NCBI RefSeq assembly: GCF_001937665.1
Contig: NZ_MSKL01000010.1
Span: forward strand, 1-63,187
Source of the DNA: Actinomyces oris
Lineage (GTDB): Bacteria > Actinomycetota > Actinomycetes > Actinomycetales > Actinomycetaceae
DNA length: 63,187 bases
Direction of reading: 5' to 3'
Shown here: piece by piece, positions 42,401 through 50,905 of the stretch
How positions within the stretch are numbered: the stretch's first letter is position 1
Layout: each line of letters starts with the position of its first letter
Made by a program: the position numbers and the translations under genes
Notes under the pieces: generated by a model
Databases searched by the model: none
Seen by the model: only the letters and a program-made list of their open reading frames with translations
Told to the model about the DNA's origin: nothing

Positions 42401-43960
42401 ATGAGAACGCTGGAGATCGCAGTGGTTGCCATGGATGCAGTGGTACTGCTCCTCACGGTCTTCAGGCTGCCGCCCCGCTGGTGGCAGGTGGCTTCCAAGG
42501 TGTCGAGCATGCGACGGTGGCTGCGGGCCGAACCCGTCCTGCTGGTGGGGCTTCTCCTTCCCCTTCTGGCCCACCTCGTCATCGAGCGGCACCGGTTCGT
42601 CATGATCCCGGCCTACGTCGTCACAGTGGCATTGGCCTGTGTCCTTCTGACGCGCTGGTTCCGCCGGGCTCGTCGTACCGCCGACGCTCCGCGGCGCGGG
42701 CGGCCCGCCCTGCGAGTGCTGGGGCGTATCACCGCGATGATGTCAGGGGCGCTCGCTCTGGCGGTGTCATCTGCGGCCGGCTTCCTGCTCCCGGTTTTCA
42801 AGCTTCCGACGCCGACCGGTCCCTACGCCGTCGGGTACACCGAGGAGCACCTGACGGACTCCAGTCGCCAGGAGTGGACAACGCCCGATGAGGACGACCT
42901 GCGTGAGGTCGAGTTCTCAATCTGGTACCCGACGGAGGCGACGGCCCAGGGAAAGCCACTTGCCCTGGATCGCAGGCTGGCCAAGAGCACTGCGATGAAC
43001 GGCGACGACGTGTTTGGAACCGCTCGTGCCAGGGGCGCGCTGGAGAACTCGTTGGATCATTTCCGGCTGATCGACACCCATGCGGTACACGGGGGTGAGA
43101 TCGTCCAGGTACCGGGCGGATTCCCCGTCATCTTCTACTCCCCAGCCTTAAGGGCCGGCCGTTTCGACAACACCTCACTCATGGTGGACCTGGCCAGTCA
43201 GGGTTACGTCGTCGTCGCTGTGGACCACCCCTACACCTCCGGTGCCCCTGTCTCCCTGAGCAGTGGTCGCCAGGTCGACCGTGACCCGGGTGAGCCCTCG
43301 GCTACCGAGGCGGGCCAGCGCGAGAGCTGGCTCGAAAGGGCGGCCCGTTGGACCGCCACCAACTCCGCGGATCTCTCCTTCATCCTGGACCACCTCACGG
43401 CGCTCAATGCGGATCCCGGCAGCCCGTTCCATCATCGGCTCAACCTCGACTCGGTGGGTGCTATGGGTTTCTCCCTCGGGGGCGCCAGTGCGGAGCAGGC
43501 CCTGGCTGATGATCCCCGCTTCGATGCCGGCGTCAACATGGACGGAACCCACTTTGGAACGGTCCGCGACACCGGCGTGCCGGTCCCCAGCCTCAATATT
43601 CTGTCCACCGATCACGTCGCTGACATCTCCAAGGCCCGTAAAGGGGAACAAACCCAGGACGAGGGTTCTATCGAGGATGCCCGGTTTCAGGAGCAGTTCC
43701 ACGACCGCAGTACCGGACCGACCTGGGCCGTCACCATTGAGAACACCAACCATGTCAGCCACGACCTGTTCTCCTTCATCAGCCCCGCTCTGACCGGCAA
43801 TACGGTCCAGCCGCAGACCGAGGAGACGATTCGGGCGCTGGTGAGCGACTTCTTCAACCACACCCTGCGCGGCCAGGAGCCCAGGCTGCTGGGTCACGAC
43901 TCCGCCGTACCCCGGAAGGTTCACTTCCTGCCCGATCCGGCCCGCCCCGACGTACAGTAG
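42401..43960 (+). CDS. Membrane-anchored alpha/beta hydrolase (PAF-AH-like)
   Basis: A 519-residue protein. Residues 1-150 hold four hydrophobic segments, then a large extracytoplasmic alpha/beta-hydrolase domain. FPVIFYSPALRAGRFDNTSLMVDLASQGYVVVAVDHPY gives the core strands and oxyanion region; the nucleophile elbow is GFSLGG near residue 356, and NMDGTHFG follows, a pattern seen in platelet-activating-factor acetylhydrolases and related esterases. The catalytic His is probably in ENTNHVSHDLF. GAGAGGAAC precedes the ATG. The gene sits between kinase and response regulator genes (34 bases before the latter), so it is probably co-expressed with them and may be part of the sensing or response to acylated lipids. 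Confidence 0.85.
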   Translation: MRTLEIAVVAMDAVVLLLTVFRLPPRWWQVASKVSSMRRWLRAEPVLLVGLLLPLLAHLVIERHRFVMIPAYVVTVALACVLLTRWFRRARRTADAPRRGRPALRVLGRITAMMSGALALAVSSAAGFLLPVFKLPTPTGPYAVGYTEEHLTDSSRQEWTTPDEDDLREVEFSIWYPTEATAQGKPLALDRRLAKSTAMNGDDVFGTARARGALENSLDHFRLIDTHAVHGGEIVQVPGGFPVIFYSPALRAGRFDNTSLMVDLASQGYVVVAVDHPYTSGAPVSLSSGRQVDRDPGEPSATEAGQRESWLERAARWTATNSADLSFILDHLTALNADPGSPFHHRLNLDSVGAMGFSLGGASAEQALADDPRFDAGVNMDGTHFGTVRDTGVPVPSLNILSTDHVADISKARKGEQTQDEGSIEDARFQEQFHDRSTGPTWAVTIENTNHVSHDLFSFISPALTGNTVQPQTEETIRALVSDFFNHTLRGQEPRLLGHDSAVPRKVHFLPDPARPDVQ

Positions 43961-43994
43961 ACCCCCAGGTAGTTGAACAAGCAAAGGAATCGGC

Positions 43995-44660
43995 ATGGAC
44001 TCACCGCAGCGCCGTGTACGTGTTGTCATCGTTGACGACGACGCCCTCGTACGCGCTGCCTTGCGTCTCATCCTGGAGAGCGACTCCGGCGTCACGGTCC
44101 TCGGTGAGGGTTCCGACGGGCGCAGCGGCTACGACGCGGCGCGCAGTCTGCGCCCCGACGTCGTCCTCATGGACCTGCACATGCCCGGCACCGACGGCGT
44201 CTGGGCCACCGCCCAGATCGCCGCCGACTGCCCTGACACCAAGGTCCTCGTGCTGACCGCCTTCGACACCGACGCGATGGTCGCCGCCGCCCTACGCGCC
44301 GGCGCCACCGGCTTCCTGCTCAAGGACAGCGCCCCCGAGATCATCTTCCGCGCCGTGCACGCCGCCGCCGACGGCCAGCGGGCCTTCTCCGGCTCCGTCC
44401 TGGACCGGCTCGTCGAGGCCGCCGTCGAGGCCACCCCGCAGCGCCGCGCCTTCCCCGAGACCGTCACCGACCGGGAGCGCCAGGTCGCCCTGCTCGTGGC
44501 CCAGGGCCTGGGCAACGGCGAGATCGCCGAGGAGCTCGTCGTTGGAGCCAGCACCGTCAAGACCCACGTCTCCGCCCTGCTGGACAAGTTCGGCGTCACC
44601 AACCGGGTCCAGCTCGCCGTCGCGGTGGCCGAGTGTGCCGTCGACGACGTCGCTCGCTGA
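43995..44660 (+). CDS. LuxR/NarL-family response regulator
   Basis: A 221-residue response regulator. The receiver domain has the acidic pair VIVDDDALVR, the phosphorylated Asp near residue 60 (VVLMDLHMPG), the Thr of VLVLTAFD and the Lys of GFLLKDSAPE. The C-terminal GerE/LuxR helix-turn-helix is TDRERQVALLVAQGLGNGEIAEELVVGASTVKTHVSALLDKFGV. It pairs with the HisKA_3 kinase upstream. AAAGGAATC precedes the ATG. A strong hairpin follows the gene, shared with the convergent peptidase gene. Confidence 0.94.
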   Translation: MDSPQRRVRVVIVDDDALVRAALRLILESDSGVTVLGEGSDGRSGYDAARSLRPDVVLMDLHMPGTDGVWATAQIAADCPDTKVLVLTAFDTDAMVAAALRAGATGFLLKDSAPEIIFRAVHAAADGQRAFSGSVLDRLVEAAVEATPQRRAFPETVTDRERQVALLVAQGLGNGEIAEELVVGASTVKTHVSALLDKFGVTNRVQLAVAVAECAVDDVAR

Positions 44661-44706
44661 ACCTGCTGCCGCCGGCCTGACGGCACCCACTCCCGCCCAA
44701 CCGGCC

Positions 44707-44746
44707 GGGGCCTCGGGCCACTCGCCAGGAGTGAGCCCGAGGCCCC
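44707..44746. terminator. Long GC hairpin, copy 1
   Basis: GGGGCCTCGGGCCACTC and GAGTGAGCCCGAGGCCCC pair almost completely, with a five-base loop. It lies between the convergent regulator and peptidase genes and probably ends both transcripts. A near-copy lies at 46809. Confidence 0.7.
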
Positions 44747-44775
44747 GAAGTGTCCCGCGGGTGCAGTGCTGTCGG

Positions 44776-46518
44776 TCAGCCCTCGGCTCTGCCAGCGGCT
44801 GGTCGGGGCTCTGCGGCGCAGGTGGTGCCTTCTGCCGGGACGGTCCCGTTGACCAGGAAGTCGGTCATGGCCGCAGTGGCACAGGCGTTGCTGCCGAAGG
44901 TGACGTGCCCGTAGCCCTCGACGGTGAGCAGGTGGCCGTTGTCCAGCTGGTCGGTGAGGCTCTGGGCCCAGGGGTAGAGGGTCCGGGAGTCCTTGGTGAG
45001 CCCGACGACGAGGATCGGGTCGGAGCCCTCGGCGTGGGTCTCCTGGGGCGGGGTCTGCCCCCGGTGTCCCCAGCCGCGGCAGTAGGCGTCCAGACCATGT
45101 GAGGTACCGCCGAAGAAGGGGGAGGTCTTCTTCTCGGCGGCTGCCTGAGCGTCCCAGTCGGAGACGGTGTCGGCCGTGTCCGGGTAGTCGTTGCAGATGA
45201 CCGCGGCAGACATGAACAGGGTGTTGGCCCCGGCGACGGCCTGCTCGGCGGTTGTCGGCAGCTGAGATGCGAGCGTGCTCTGCTTCGCTGCCACCATGAG
45301 GGCGCCGTCGCGGTTACTCATCGCCGGGGCGAGCATGGCGGTCAGCGCGTCCCAGTCCGGTTTCTCGACCGCGTAGTGCTGGATGATGGTGGTGGCCTCC
45401 TGCGTGTTGACGGTGACGCTGGAGTCCGGGGCGGTGAGAGGCGCCTGGTCCAGGCCGTCGACGAAGGCCGCCAGCTGGGCGATCGCCTCGTCCGTGGAGC
45501 CGGTCAGGGGGCAGCCATCATGGGCCTGGCAGTGCTCGACGTACTGGCGCAGGATGCTTTCCTTGAAAGCCGTGACCTCGGCCTCCCCGTCGGACCAGCG
45601 CTGCGACGGGTCCATGGCCCCGTCCAGGACGGCGCGTCCGACGCGGTCGGGGAAGAAGTCGGCGTAGACGGCTCCGATATGGGTCCCGTACGAGACCCCG
45701 AGGTAGTTCAGCGTGGCGTCCCCGGATGTGGCGCGCAGGACGTCCAGGTCGCGGGCGACGTCTCGGGTGCCGACGTGGTCAAGCAGCTCGGGGACCTCCG
45801 AGTGCTGGGCGCACCTGGCGGCGTCGGCCGCGCCCCGGTCCATCTTCTCCTGGGCTGAGAGGTTCTTGGAGGAGATGGTGTTGGATGGCACGACGTCGGA
45901 GATCTTGCCGTTCTGGGCGTCGGCGAGGGCCTGGCTGATGTCCTCGTCGGTCCAGCAGGTGATCGGGGTGGACTGCCCCACGCCGCGCGGATCGAATCCG
46001 ACAACGTCGTAGCCGGCTCGGAGCTCCTCGGGCAGGGCGGTGGCCTGGGCCTCCAGCTCCTGGATCCCGCTGCCGCCGGGGCCTCCTGGGTTGGTGAACA
46101 GGGAGCCGTGCTCGGCGTTGCCGTCGGAGGCGGGAAGCTTCTTCAGGGCGATCGTGATGGTTTGGCCGCCAGGGTTGTTGTAGTCCAGGGGGACGGTGAC
46201 CGTCCCGCACTGGAAGGGTGAGGTGCCGTCTGAGCAGTCCTGCCAGTCGATGTCCTGGTTGTAGAAGCTCTCCAGCCCTTGCGGGACGCTGGTCTGAGAG
46301 GCGGAGGCGCCGGTGGAGCTGGCAGTGGATCCACCGGTGGAGTCCCCATGAGATCCGCTAGCTGTGGTGCTGGTCTGGTCGGTGGGCACTGGTACAGATG
46401 TGGGGGTTGCGGCGCCGGCGGCGGAGATCTGCGGCTGGCACGCTGCCAGGGTTGCCGACAGCATCAGTGCTGCCAGGGACGCGGCCGCCTTCCGCGTGGT
46501 GAGGGGGGTCGGTCTCAT
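44776..46518 (-). CDS. Secreted tripeptidyl aminopeptidase-like lipoprotein
   Basis: A 580-residue S33-type alpha/beta hydrolase related to Streptomyces SlpD/SlpE and TAP. The signal peptide ends in lipobox LAAC near residue 27, followed by a Ser/Thr-rich spacer of about 50 residues. Family motifs are TNPGGPGGSG, DVVGFDPRGVGQS, the nucleophile elbow GVSYGT near residue 240, and the C-terminal TAP-like domain with SRTLYPWAQSL and EGYGHVTFGSNACA, which holds the catalytic His. AGGAG lies before the chosen ATG at 46518; the upstream in-frame Arg-rich stretch is not translated. It would release short peptides from protein N termini outside the cell. Two further exported hydrolases follow upstream on the same strand. 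Confidence 0.9.
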   Translation of the reverse strand: MRPTPLTTRKAAASLAALMLSATLAACQPQISAAGAATPTSVPVPTDQTSTTASGSHGDSTGGSTASSTGASASQTSVPQGLESFYNQDIDWQDCSDGTSPFQCGTVTVPLDYNNPGGQTITIALKKLPASDGNAEHGSLFTNPGGPGGSGIQELEAQATALPEELRAGYDVVGFDPRGVGQSTPITCWTDEDISQALADAQNGKISDVVPSNTISSKNLSAQEKMDRGAADAARCAQHSEVPELLDHVGTRDVARDLDVLRATSGDATLNYLGVSYGTHIGAVYADFFPDRVGRAVLDGAMDPSQRWSDGEAEVTAFKESILRQYVEHCQAHDGCPLTGSTDEAIAQLAAFVDGLDQAPLTAPDSSVTVNTQEATTIIQHYAVEKPDWDALTAMLAPAMSNRDGALMVAAKQSTLASQLPTTAEQAVAGANTLFMSAAVICNDYPDTADTVSDWDAQAAAEKKTSPFFGGTSHGLDAYCRGWGHRGQTPPQETHAEGSDPILVVGLTKDSRTLYPWAQSLTDQLDNGHLLTVEGYGHVTFGSNACATAAMTDFLVNGTVPAEGTTCAAEPRPAAGRAEG

Positions 46519-46888
46519 GAGGTTGTGCTCCTTCGGGTGCCGGGGTCGTCGTCGACTTCTGCGTGCTGACGGCCGCGCCCGTGGCGGCCGTCGGGAGGCG
46601 TACCTCCTGTCTGGCTCGTGCCTGCGGGTGGGGCTCTGTCCGGACTGGGCTCTCACGCGTCCGGACCTCTACGACGATAAGAGCGCGGCGGTGCTGGCTT
46701 CCTCGGCCGGTGGGCCAGAATCTGCCGACCTGCTGGAGGAGAGGGACGACGTCGTCCTCCCCCATGTGGCCGCTGTGCACGTCCCCGCTGCCCGTCGCTC
46801 AACAGTCCGGGGCCTCGGGGCCACTCACCAGGAGTGGTCCCGAGGCCCCGAAGCCTCTCGTGCTCGCAGCTGCGCCTTCCTCGTCGCC
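46519..46888 (-). other. Intergenic region between two hydrolase genes
   Basis: 370 bases that should contain the promoter of the aminopeptidase gene. The hairpin at 46809-46849 is the only clear element; no small gene is supported. Confidence 0.5.
46809..46849. terminator. Long GC hairpin, copy 2
   Basis: Nearly the same sequence as the 44707 hairpin (GGGGCCTCGGG...CCCGAGGCCCC with ACTCACCAGGAGT in the middle). It lies 40 bases after the stop of the minus-strand M28 peptidase gene and probably terminates it. Confidence 0.7.
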
Positions 46889-48667
46889 CTACGCCGTCGC
46901 GGTGACCGGACCGGCAACGGGGGCGTCGTCGGAAGCAGGCCCGGATACGGTGCCGGCGCCCGAGGCGGTGCGCCGGGAACCGGCCTGCAGGAGCACGAGT
47001 GCCAGCGGCGCCACCGGCACGATCGCGAAGAACACGGTCGCCCACAGCGCACTGAGGCTGAGGAGCTCGTGGATGAACAGGATCGTGGGGGCGAAGATCA
47101 CCACGATGATGAAGGCCGCCAGGGCCCCGATCACCGGCCGCATCCGCTGTGGCGCCAGGGCGGTCAGCGCCAGGGCGAGCGTGGGGAGGACCAGGACATA
47201 GGCGGCGCCGGGCACCAGCACCATGAGCGGGATGCAGGCGGCCGCCAGCAGGAGCAGCACCGCGGCGAGGGTCTCCTGCCCGAGCCCCTCTTTCCAGCGC
47301 CGCACCACGAAGCGCGCCGTGAGCCCAACCCCGATGAGCGCTCCGCCGGCGAACATCCACGGCAGTAGGGGGTTCGGTCCGAGTCCGCTCTCCGGCGCCC
47401 AATTCATCGCCATGGCCCCGAGCTGCACCAGCCCCGCCGCGGCGGATGCGGACGTGGCCCGCCAGGTCAGGCCCCAGACAGTTCCCAGGACCCGCTTCCA
47501 GCGCAGCGACCTGACCCGTACCACGACGACGCCGAGCGCGGCGATGACGGCCAGGCAGCCCAGCCCCGTCCCGACCGCCGCCGGGTAGCGCACCGTCAGC
47601 CCCCGCCACAGCTGGAAGAAGTGGAGGTCGCCGTCGGCCGTCAGCGTGGGGGCCTGCCCGTCGAAGGCCCAGGCCCGCGTGAGGCCGAGGACCTGGTCGC
47701 CGTAGTGCTGGAGGGTCGAGTGGTCGACGTAGCGCGGGGCGTCCGTGGACTGGTGGTAGTGGTCGGCATCCCCGACCGCCGCGATATTGAGCACCGTGAA
47801 GCCCTCGGGGATGAGGTTCGTCATGTCGGTGGAGTTGGGCATGAGTGCGTACAGCGAGGGGAAGAGCGAGCCGGTCACGGGCTGTTTCACGTTGCTGAGG
47901 AAGTAGCCGGCGACGGCGCTGTTGTTCGGGGAGGTCTCGAACATGAACGCCGGGCCGCTCATGCCGCGCGCTTCGAGGTTGAGGACGAGGTCGACGTTCT
48001 CGTAGTCGGCGCGGTGGTGGCGCATCTCATTGCGGGCGCCGATGAGGCCGATCTCCTCAGCGTCGGTGATGACGATCTTCAGCGAGTTCTCCGGCTGGCG
48101 CCCCTCGGCCTTGAGGGCCCGGAGCGTCTCGACGATGGTGGCCACGCCGTAGCCGTCATCGGCAGCCCCGTAGGAGTCACCGGAGGTGGTGAAGCGCGCT
48201 CTGTCCCCGTCTGAGTCCGTGGCCGAGTCGTAGTGGGCCATGAGTGCCATGGTGCGTTCCGACTTCCCCGGCACGTCGACGACGATCGTCTCGGCCGGCG
48301 CGTCCTTGACCGCCGCCTGCTGCTCGGTGGACAGCATGTCGAAGGTCTCCTTGTCCACCGGCTCGCTGAAATCGAATAGCGGGTCGGAGTGCACGTCGGC
48401 GGTGTAACCCAGGTCGGCGAACATGCCGATGACGTCGTCACGCGCCCGGTCGTGCGCTTCTCGGTTGAGGACGCTGTGGGGTTCGTCGGCGAGCCGGTTG
48501 ATGGAGGCCATGGCGCGCTCGGCGGAGAACTCGGTCGGGTCGGTGGTGGTCGGTGCGGGGGAGGGCAGGATGAGGACGCTCAGGCCCGCCACCAGTCCCA
48601 GCAGGGCAGCGATCGGGGCCAGCAGGCGCCGGGAGAGATCGGGTACGGAGAAACGGTGAGTAGTCAT
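46889..48667 (-). CDS. M28 family metallopeptidase, membrane-bound
   Basis: A 592-residue zinc aminopeptidase-like protein. One N-terminal hydrophobic segment (residues 13-35) anchors or exports the peptidase domain. The two-zinc site is visible in order: ALMAHYDSA, GAADDGYG, DAEEIGLIG, LNLEARG and ADHYHQSTD. From about residue 360 to the end there are six or more membrane segments, so the peptidase domain faces outside on a membrane base, like the Fxna/YfbL-type M28 group. No clear ribosome binding site precedes the ATG at 48667, chosen because the signal-anchor begins there. It is the middle of three minus-strand exported hydrolase genes, which together suggest a peptide-scavenging group. 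Confidence 0.88.
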   Translation of the reverse strand: MTTHRFSVPDLSRRLLAPIAALLGLVAGLSVLILPSPAPTTTDPTEFSAERAMASINRLADEPHSVLNREAHDRARDDVIGMFADLGYTADVHSDPLFDFSEPVDKETFDMLSTEQQAAVKDAPAETIVVDVPGKSERTMALMAHYDSATDSDGDRARFTTSGDSYGAADDGYGVATIVETLRALKAEGRQPENSLKIVITDAEEIGLIGARNEMRHHRADYENVDLVLNLEARGMSGPAFMFETSPNNSAVAGYFLSNVKQPVTGSLFPSLYALMPNSTDMTNLIPEGFTVLNIAAVGDADHYHQSTDAPRYVDHSTLQHYGDQVLGLTRAWAFDGQAPTLTADGDLHFFQLWRGLTVRYPAAVGTGLGCLAVIAALGVVVVRVRSLRWKRVLGTVWGLTWRATSASAAAGLVQLGAMAMNWAPESGLGPNPLLPWMFAGGALIGVGLTARFVVRRWKEGLGQETLAAVLLLLAAACIPLMVLVPGAAYVLVLPTLALALTALAPQRMRPVIGALAAFIIVVIFAPTILFIHELLSLSALWATVFFAIVPVAPLALVLLQAGSRRTASGAGTVSGPASDDAPVAGPVTATA

Positions 48668-48756
48668 GGCAAGGAACCTAGGAACTCGAAAATGACGTGT
48701 TGATCGGTCGAGAGGTCGAAGTTGGTGGTCTTCAGGTGGAAATGGGCGGGGCTCGG

Positions 48757-48774
48757 CTCCCCCACCTGGGGGAG
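48757..48774. repeat. 18-base palindrome, copy 2
   Basis: CTCCCCCACCTGGGGGAG, identical to 40937-40954. It lies in the 140-base gap between the serine hydrolase stop and the M28 peptidase start. Confidence 0.75.
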
Positions 48775-48807
48775 GGCAACGGTTGAGAAAGCATCGGGTC
48801 GGCTGGT

Positions 48808-50400
48808 TCAGGCCTTGGGCCAGGCGACGAACAGGCAGACGGCGACGAAGGCGACAGTCAGTGCCAGCTGTGTCCAGCCGAGCCAGGCCCGGCGACGTGG
48901 CAGGGTGGGCAGGTCCGGCCACAGCGTCATGCCCCGGACGATCCCGTACAGGCCGGGCAGCGACGCCACCGCCAGGATCCAGGTGGGCACGTGCGCCCAG
49001 GGCCCCGAGGCCGCGGCCGCCGCCAGGCAGGCGAGGAGTGCGGCCACGCGGCAGATCACCGCCATGCGGCTGGGTGCGCTCGCTGCGCGGGCGGCCGTGT
49101 ACAGGCCCATGACCAGCGCCAGGATGGTGAAGATGCCGAGGATCATGCCCTGGAGCAGCATCTCGGCCGGCACCGGTAGGTGCGCCGTCGAGATCTTCTG
49201 CCCGTCGGTCAGGAGCGTCGCGGCGAGCGCGGCGGCGGTGCCGTCCGTGTTCTGGTCGGTGTAGACCATGACGGCCTTGCCCGATTCCTTGTCGATGGCC
49301 AGGTGCGTCATGTACTCCGACGTGGTGCCGCCGTGGCTGATGATCGTGTGCCCGTCGACGACGTCGGTGTACCAGGTGTAGCCGATCTTCTCGCCCGGCA
49401 GCTGGAAGCCGGCCAAGACCTCCGCGGGCCACCGAGCCTCCTGAGGAGCGACCCCGCCGGGGACGGTGTCGGTCAGGACCGCCTGCGCGTAGCGGGTCAT
49501 GTCTTCCGGGGTGCTCCACACCCCGGCGCCGGCCGGGTTGGAGGCCGTGCCGCTGAGCGACTGGCCGCGGCGCCCATTGGCCTGGACCCCGTGGATGGCG
49601 CCGTCGGGAATCTCGGACTGGTTGGCGGTGAGGGTCGTGTGCTCCATGCCCAGCGGCGTGAAGAGCCGCTCCGAGACGTAGGACTTCCAGGAGTCGGCCC
49701 CGGCGGCGCGCCTGAGGGCCTCACCCAGCAGCGAGATGCCCAAGTTGGAGTAGGCGAACTCGCCGCGCTTGCCCATCTCGGTGGTGCGGGTCTTCTCGAT
49801 GAGCTGGTCGGTGCTGTCGGTGAAGGGGTTGAGCCCCAGGATGTCGCCTCGCAGCACGAACTTGCTCAGGTCCTGTGAGGGGACGCCCGGGATGCCGGAG
49901 CGGTGCGAGGCGACCTCCTCCAGGGTGGCCTCGCCCGCCGGAGTGCCGGCGAGCTCGGACAGGTGGGTAGACAGCGGGTCGCTCGCCTTGACCTCGCCGC
50001 GCGCGATGGCATCGGCCAGGAGCTGGCCGCTGAAGGTCTTGGTGATCGAGCCGATCTCCATGGGGGTGGTGGACGTGTACTGCTGGCCGGAGGTGGCGGT
50101 GCCGATGCCGGCGTGGCGGGCGCCCTCGGCGGTGATGACGGAGACGTGGATGCCCTGGGCCTGGTAGTCATCGGGCAGGAGGTCGATGACCTGCTTGGCC
50201 AGGTCCTTGTCTCCCGTGATGGAGGAGGTGTCGGCCTTCGGCGCGTGCGGCCCGACGGCAAAGACCGTCAAGGCCAGGCAGGCCGCCAGGACCGCGCAGG
50301 CCCAGCGGGGCAGAAGGCCGTGTGACCGGATGGGAGACGTGGGTCTGACCTGCTGCGACGGAGGGCGGGAACGGCGGAGGGGAGAGGTGTCAGTGCTCAT
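48808..50400 (-). CDS. Serine hydrolase (beta-lactamase/class C-like), membrane
   Basis: A 530-residue exported hydrolase of the penicillin-binding/AmpC-like group. A hydrophobic segment (ACAVLAACLALTVFAVG) near residue 35 serves as signal anchor. The catalytic triplets are S-x-x-K in EIGSITKTF, Y-x-N as FAYSNLG, and H-G-G in ISHGGTTSEY. After about residue 390 come four membrane segments. This catalytic-plus-membrane layout is common in actinobacterial esterase or D-aminopeptidase-like proteins; a true beta-lactamase is less likely. The ATG at 50400 is preferred over one 11 codons upstream on family length. It is the first of three minus-strand hydrolase genes. Confidence 0.88.
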   Translation of the reverse strand: MSTDTSPLRRSRPPSQQVRPTSPIRSHGLLPRWACAVLAACLALTVFAVGPHAPKADTSSITGDKDLAKQVIDLLPDDYQAQGIHVSVITAEGARHAGIGTATSGQQYTSTTPMEIGSITKTFSGQLLADAIARGEVKASDPLSTHLSELAGTPAGEATLEEVASHRSGIPGVPSQDLSKFVLRGDILGLNPFTDSTDQLIEKTRTTEMGKRGEFAYSNLGISLLGEALRRAAGADSWKSYVSERLFTPLGMEHTTLTANQSEIPDGAIHGVQANGRRGQSLSGTASNPAGAGVWSTPEDMTRYAQAVLTDTVPGGVAPQEARWPAEVLAGFQLPGEKIGYTWYTDVVDGHTIISHGGTTSEYMTHLAIDKESGKAVMVYTDQNTDGTAAALAATLLTDGQKISTAHLPVPAEMLLQGMILGIFTILALVMGLYTAARAASAPSRMAVICRVAALLACLAAAAASGPWAHVPTWILAVASLPGLYGIVRGMTLWPDLPTLPRRRAWLGWTQLALTVAFVAVCLFVAWPKA

Positions 50401-50587
50401 GGAGCCAGGTTGTCGGAGCGTGATCGCCCACACGATCCGGCCACCTGGTCGCTCGATGTCGGGTCAGCCCGACAAAAGAATGACGGTCCGCGAGGAGGGC
50501 AGGTCGGCGGGGTGACATGGGGCGCCCCGTCCTGATCTGGGTGAGCGCCGGTGACGGGGACGCTGATGAACAACCTCCCATGCGGTT

Positions 50588-50741
50588 CCGGACGTGCAGA
50601 GGGCCTTGGAACGGTGGGGAGTGTCCAAATCGGTGACAAAGGCGGTTGCAGGCGTTGAGTGCGCTTGAAAAAACCGCATGATTCCGCGGTTCGCGTGGCT
50701 CGGCGAAAAGTGGTTGAGCTCCTTTGTCTCCGATTTGGACA
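50588..50741 (+). repeat. Duplicated 3' end of DUF559 gene, upstream copy
   Basis: 154 bases matching 51719-51872 with one mismatch, offset by 1131. The first 34 bases and the next 50 reproduce the last codons of the gene downstream, including its stop. Codons just upstream still read S-H-A-V-P-D-V, like H-Q-V-V-P-D-V in the intact gene, so this is the tail of a lost paralogue. It contains a 120-bp unit (50622-50741) bounded by 21-bp inverted repeats that begin TGTCCAAATCGG. Confidence 0.85.
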
Positions 50742-50765
50742 CAATGCTCGGGCTACCAGGGCGTG

Positions 50766-50806
50766 ATGTCTCTGGACATGGGTGACAGTTCTGTGTCAGG
50801 ACTTCG
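50766..50806 (+). mobile_element. Remnant insertion-sequence end, copy 2
   Basis: Identical over 41 bp to the reverse complement of 3432-3472. It starts ATGTCTCTGGACAT and ends CAGGACTTCG. No transposase adjoins it. Confidence 0.5.
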
Positions 50807-50905
50807 ATGGGTCCTGGAGACCACAGGCTGACGGATGTGCCAGTTGTCCACAGGGCGCCGGCGACCGGGTTGCGCCCACTCCGCAGGTGGGCGGCAATGG
50901 GCTCC

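Larger units (their letters stand above)
50401..50905. other. Intergenic region of mobile fragments
   Basis: 505 bases between divergent genes. In order it holds about 185 bases without recognised content, the truncated 3' copy of the DUF559 gene (50588-50741) and the IS-like end (50766-50806). Confidence 0.7.
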
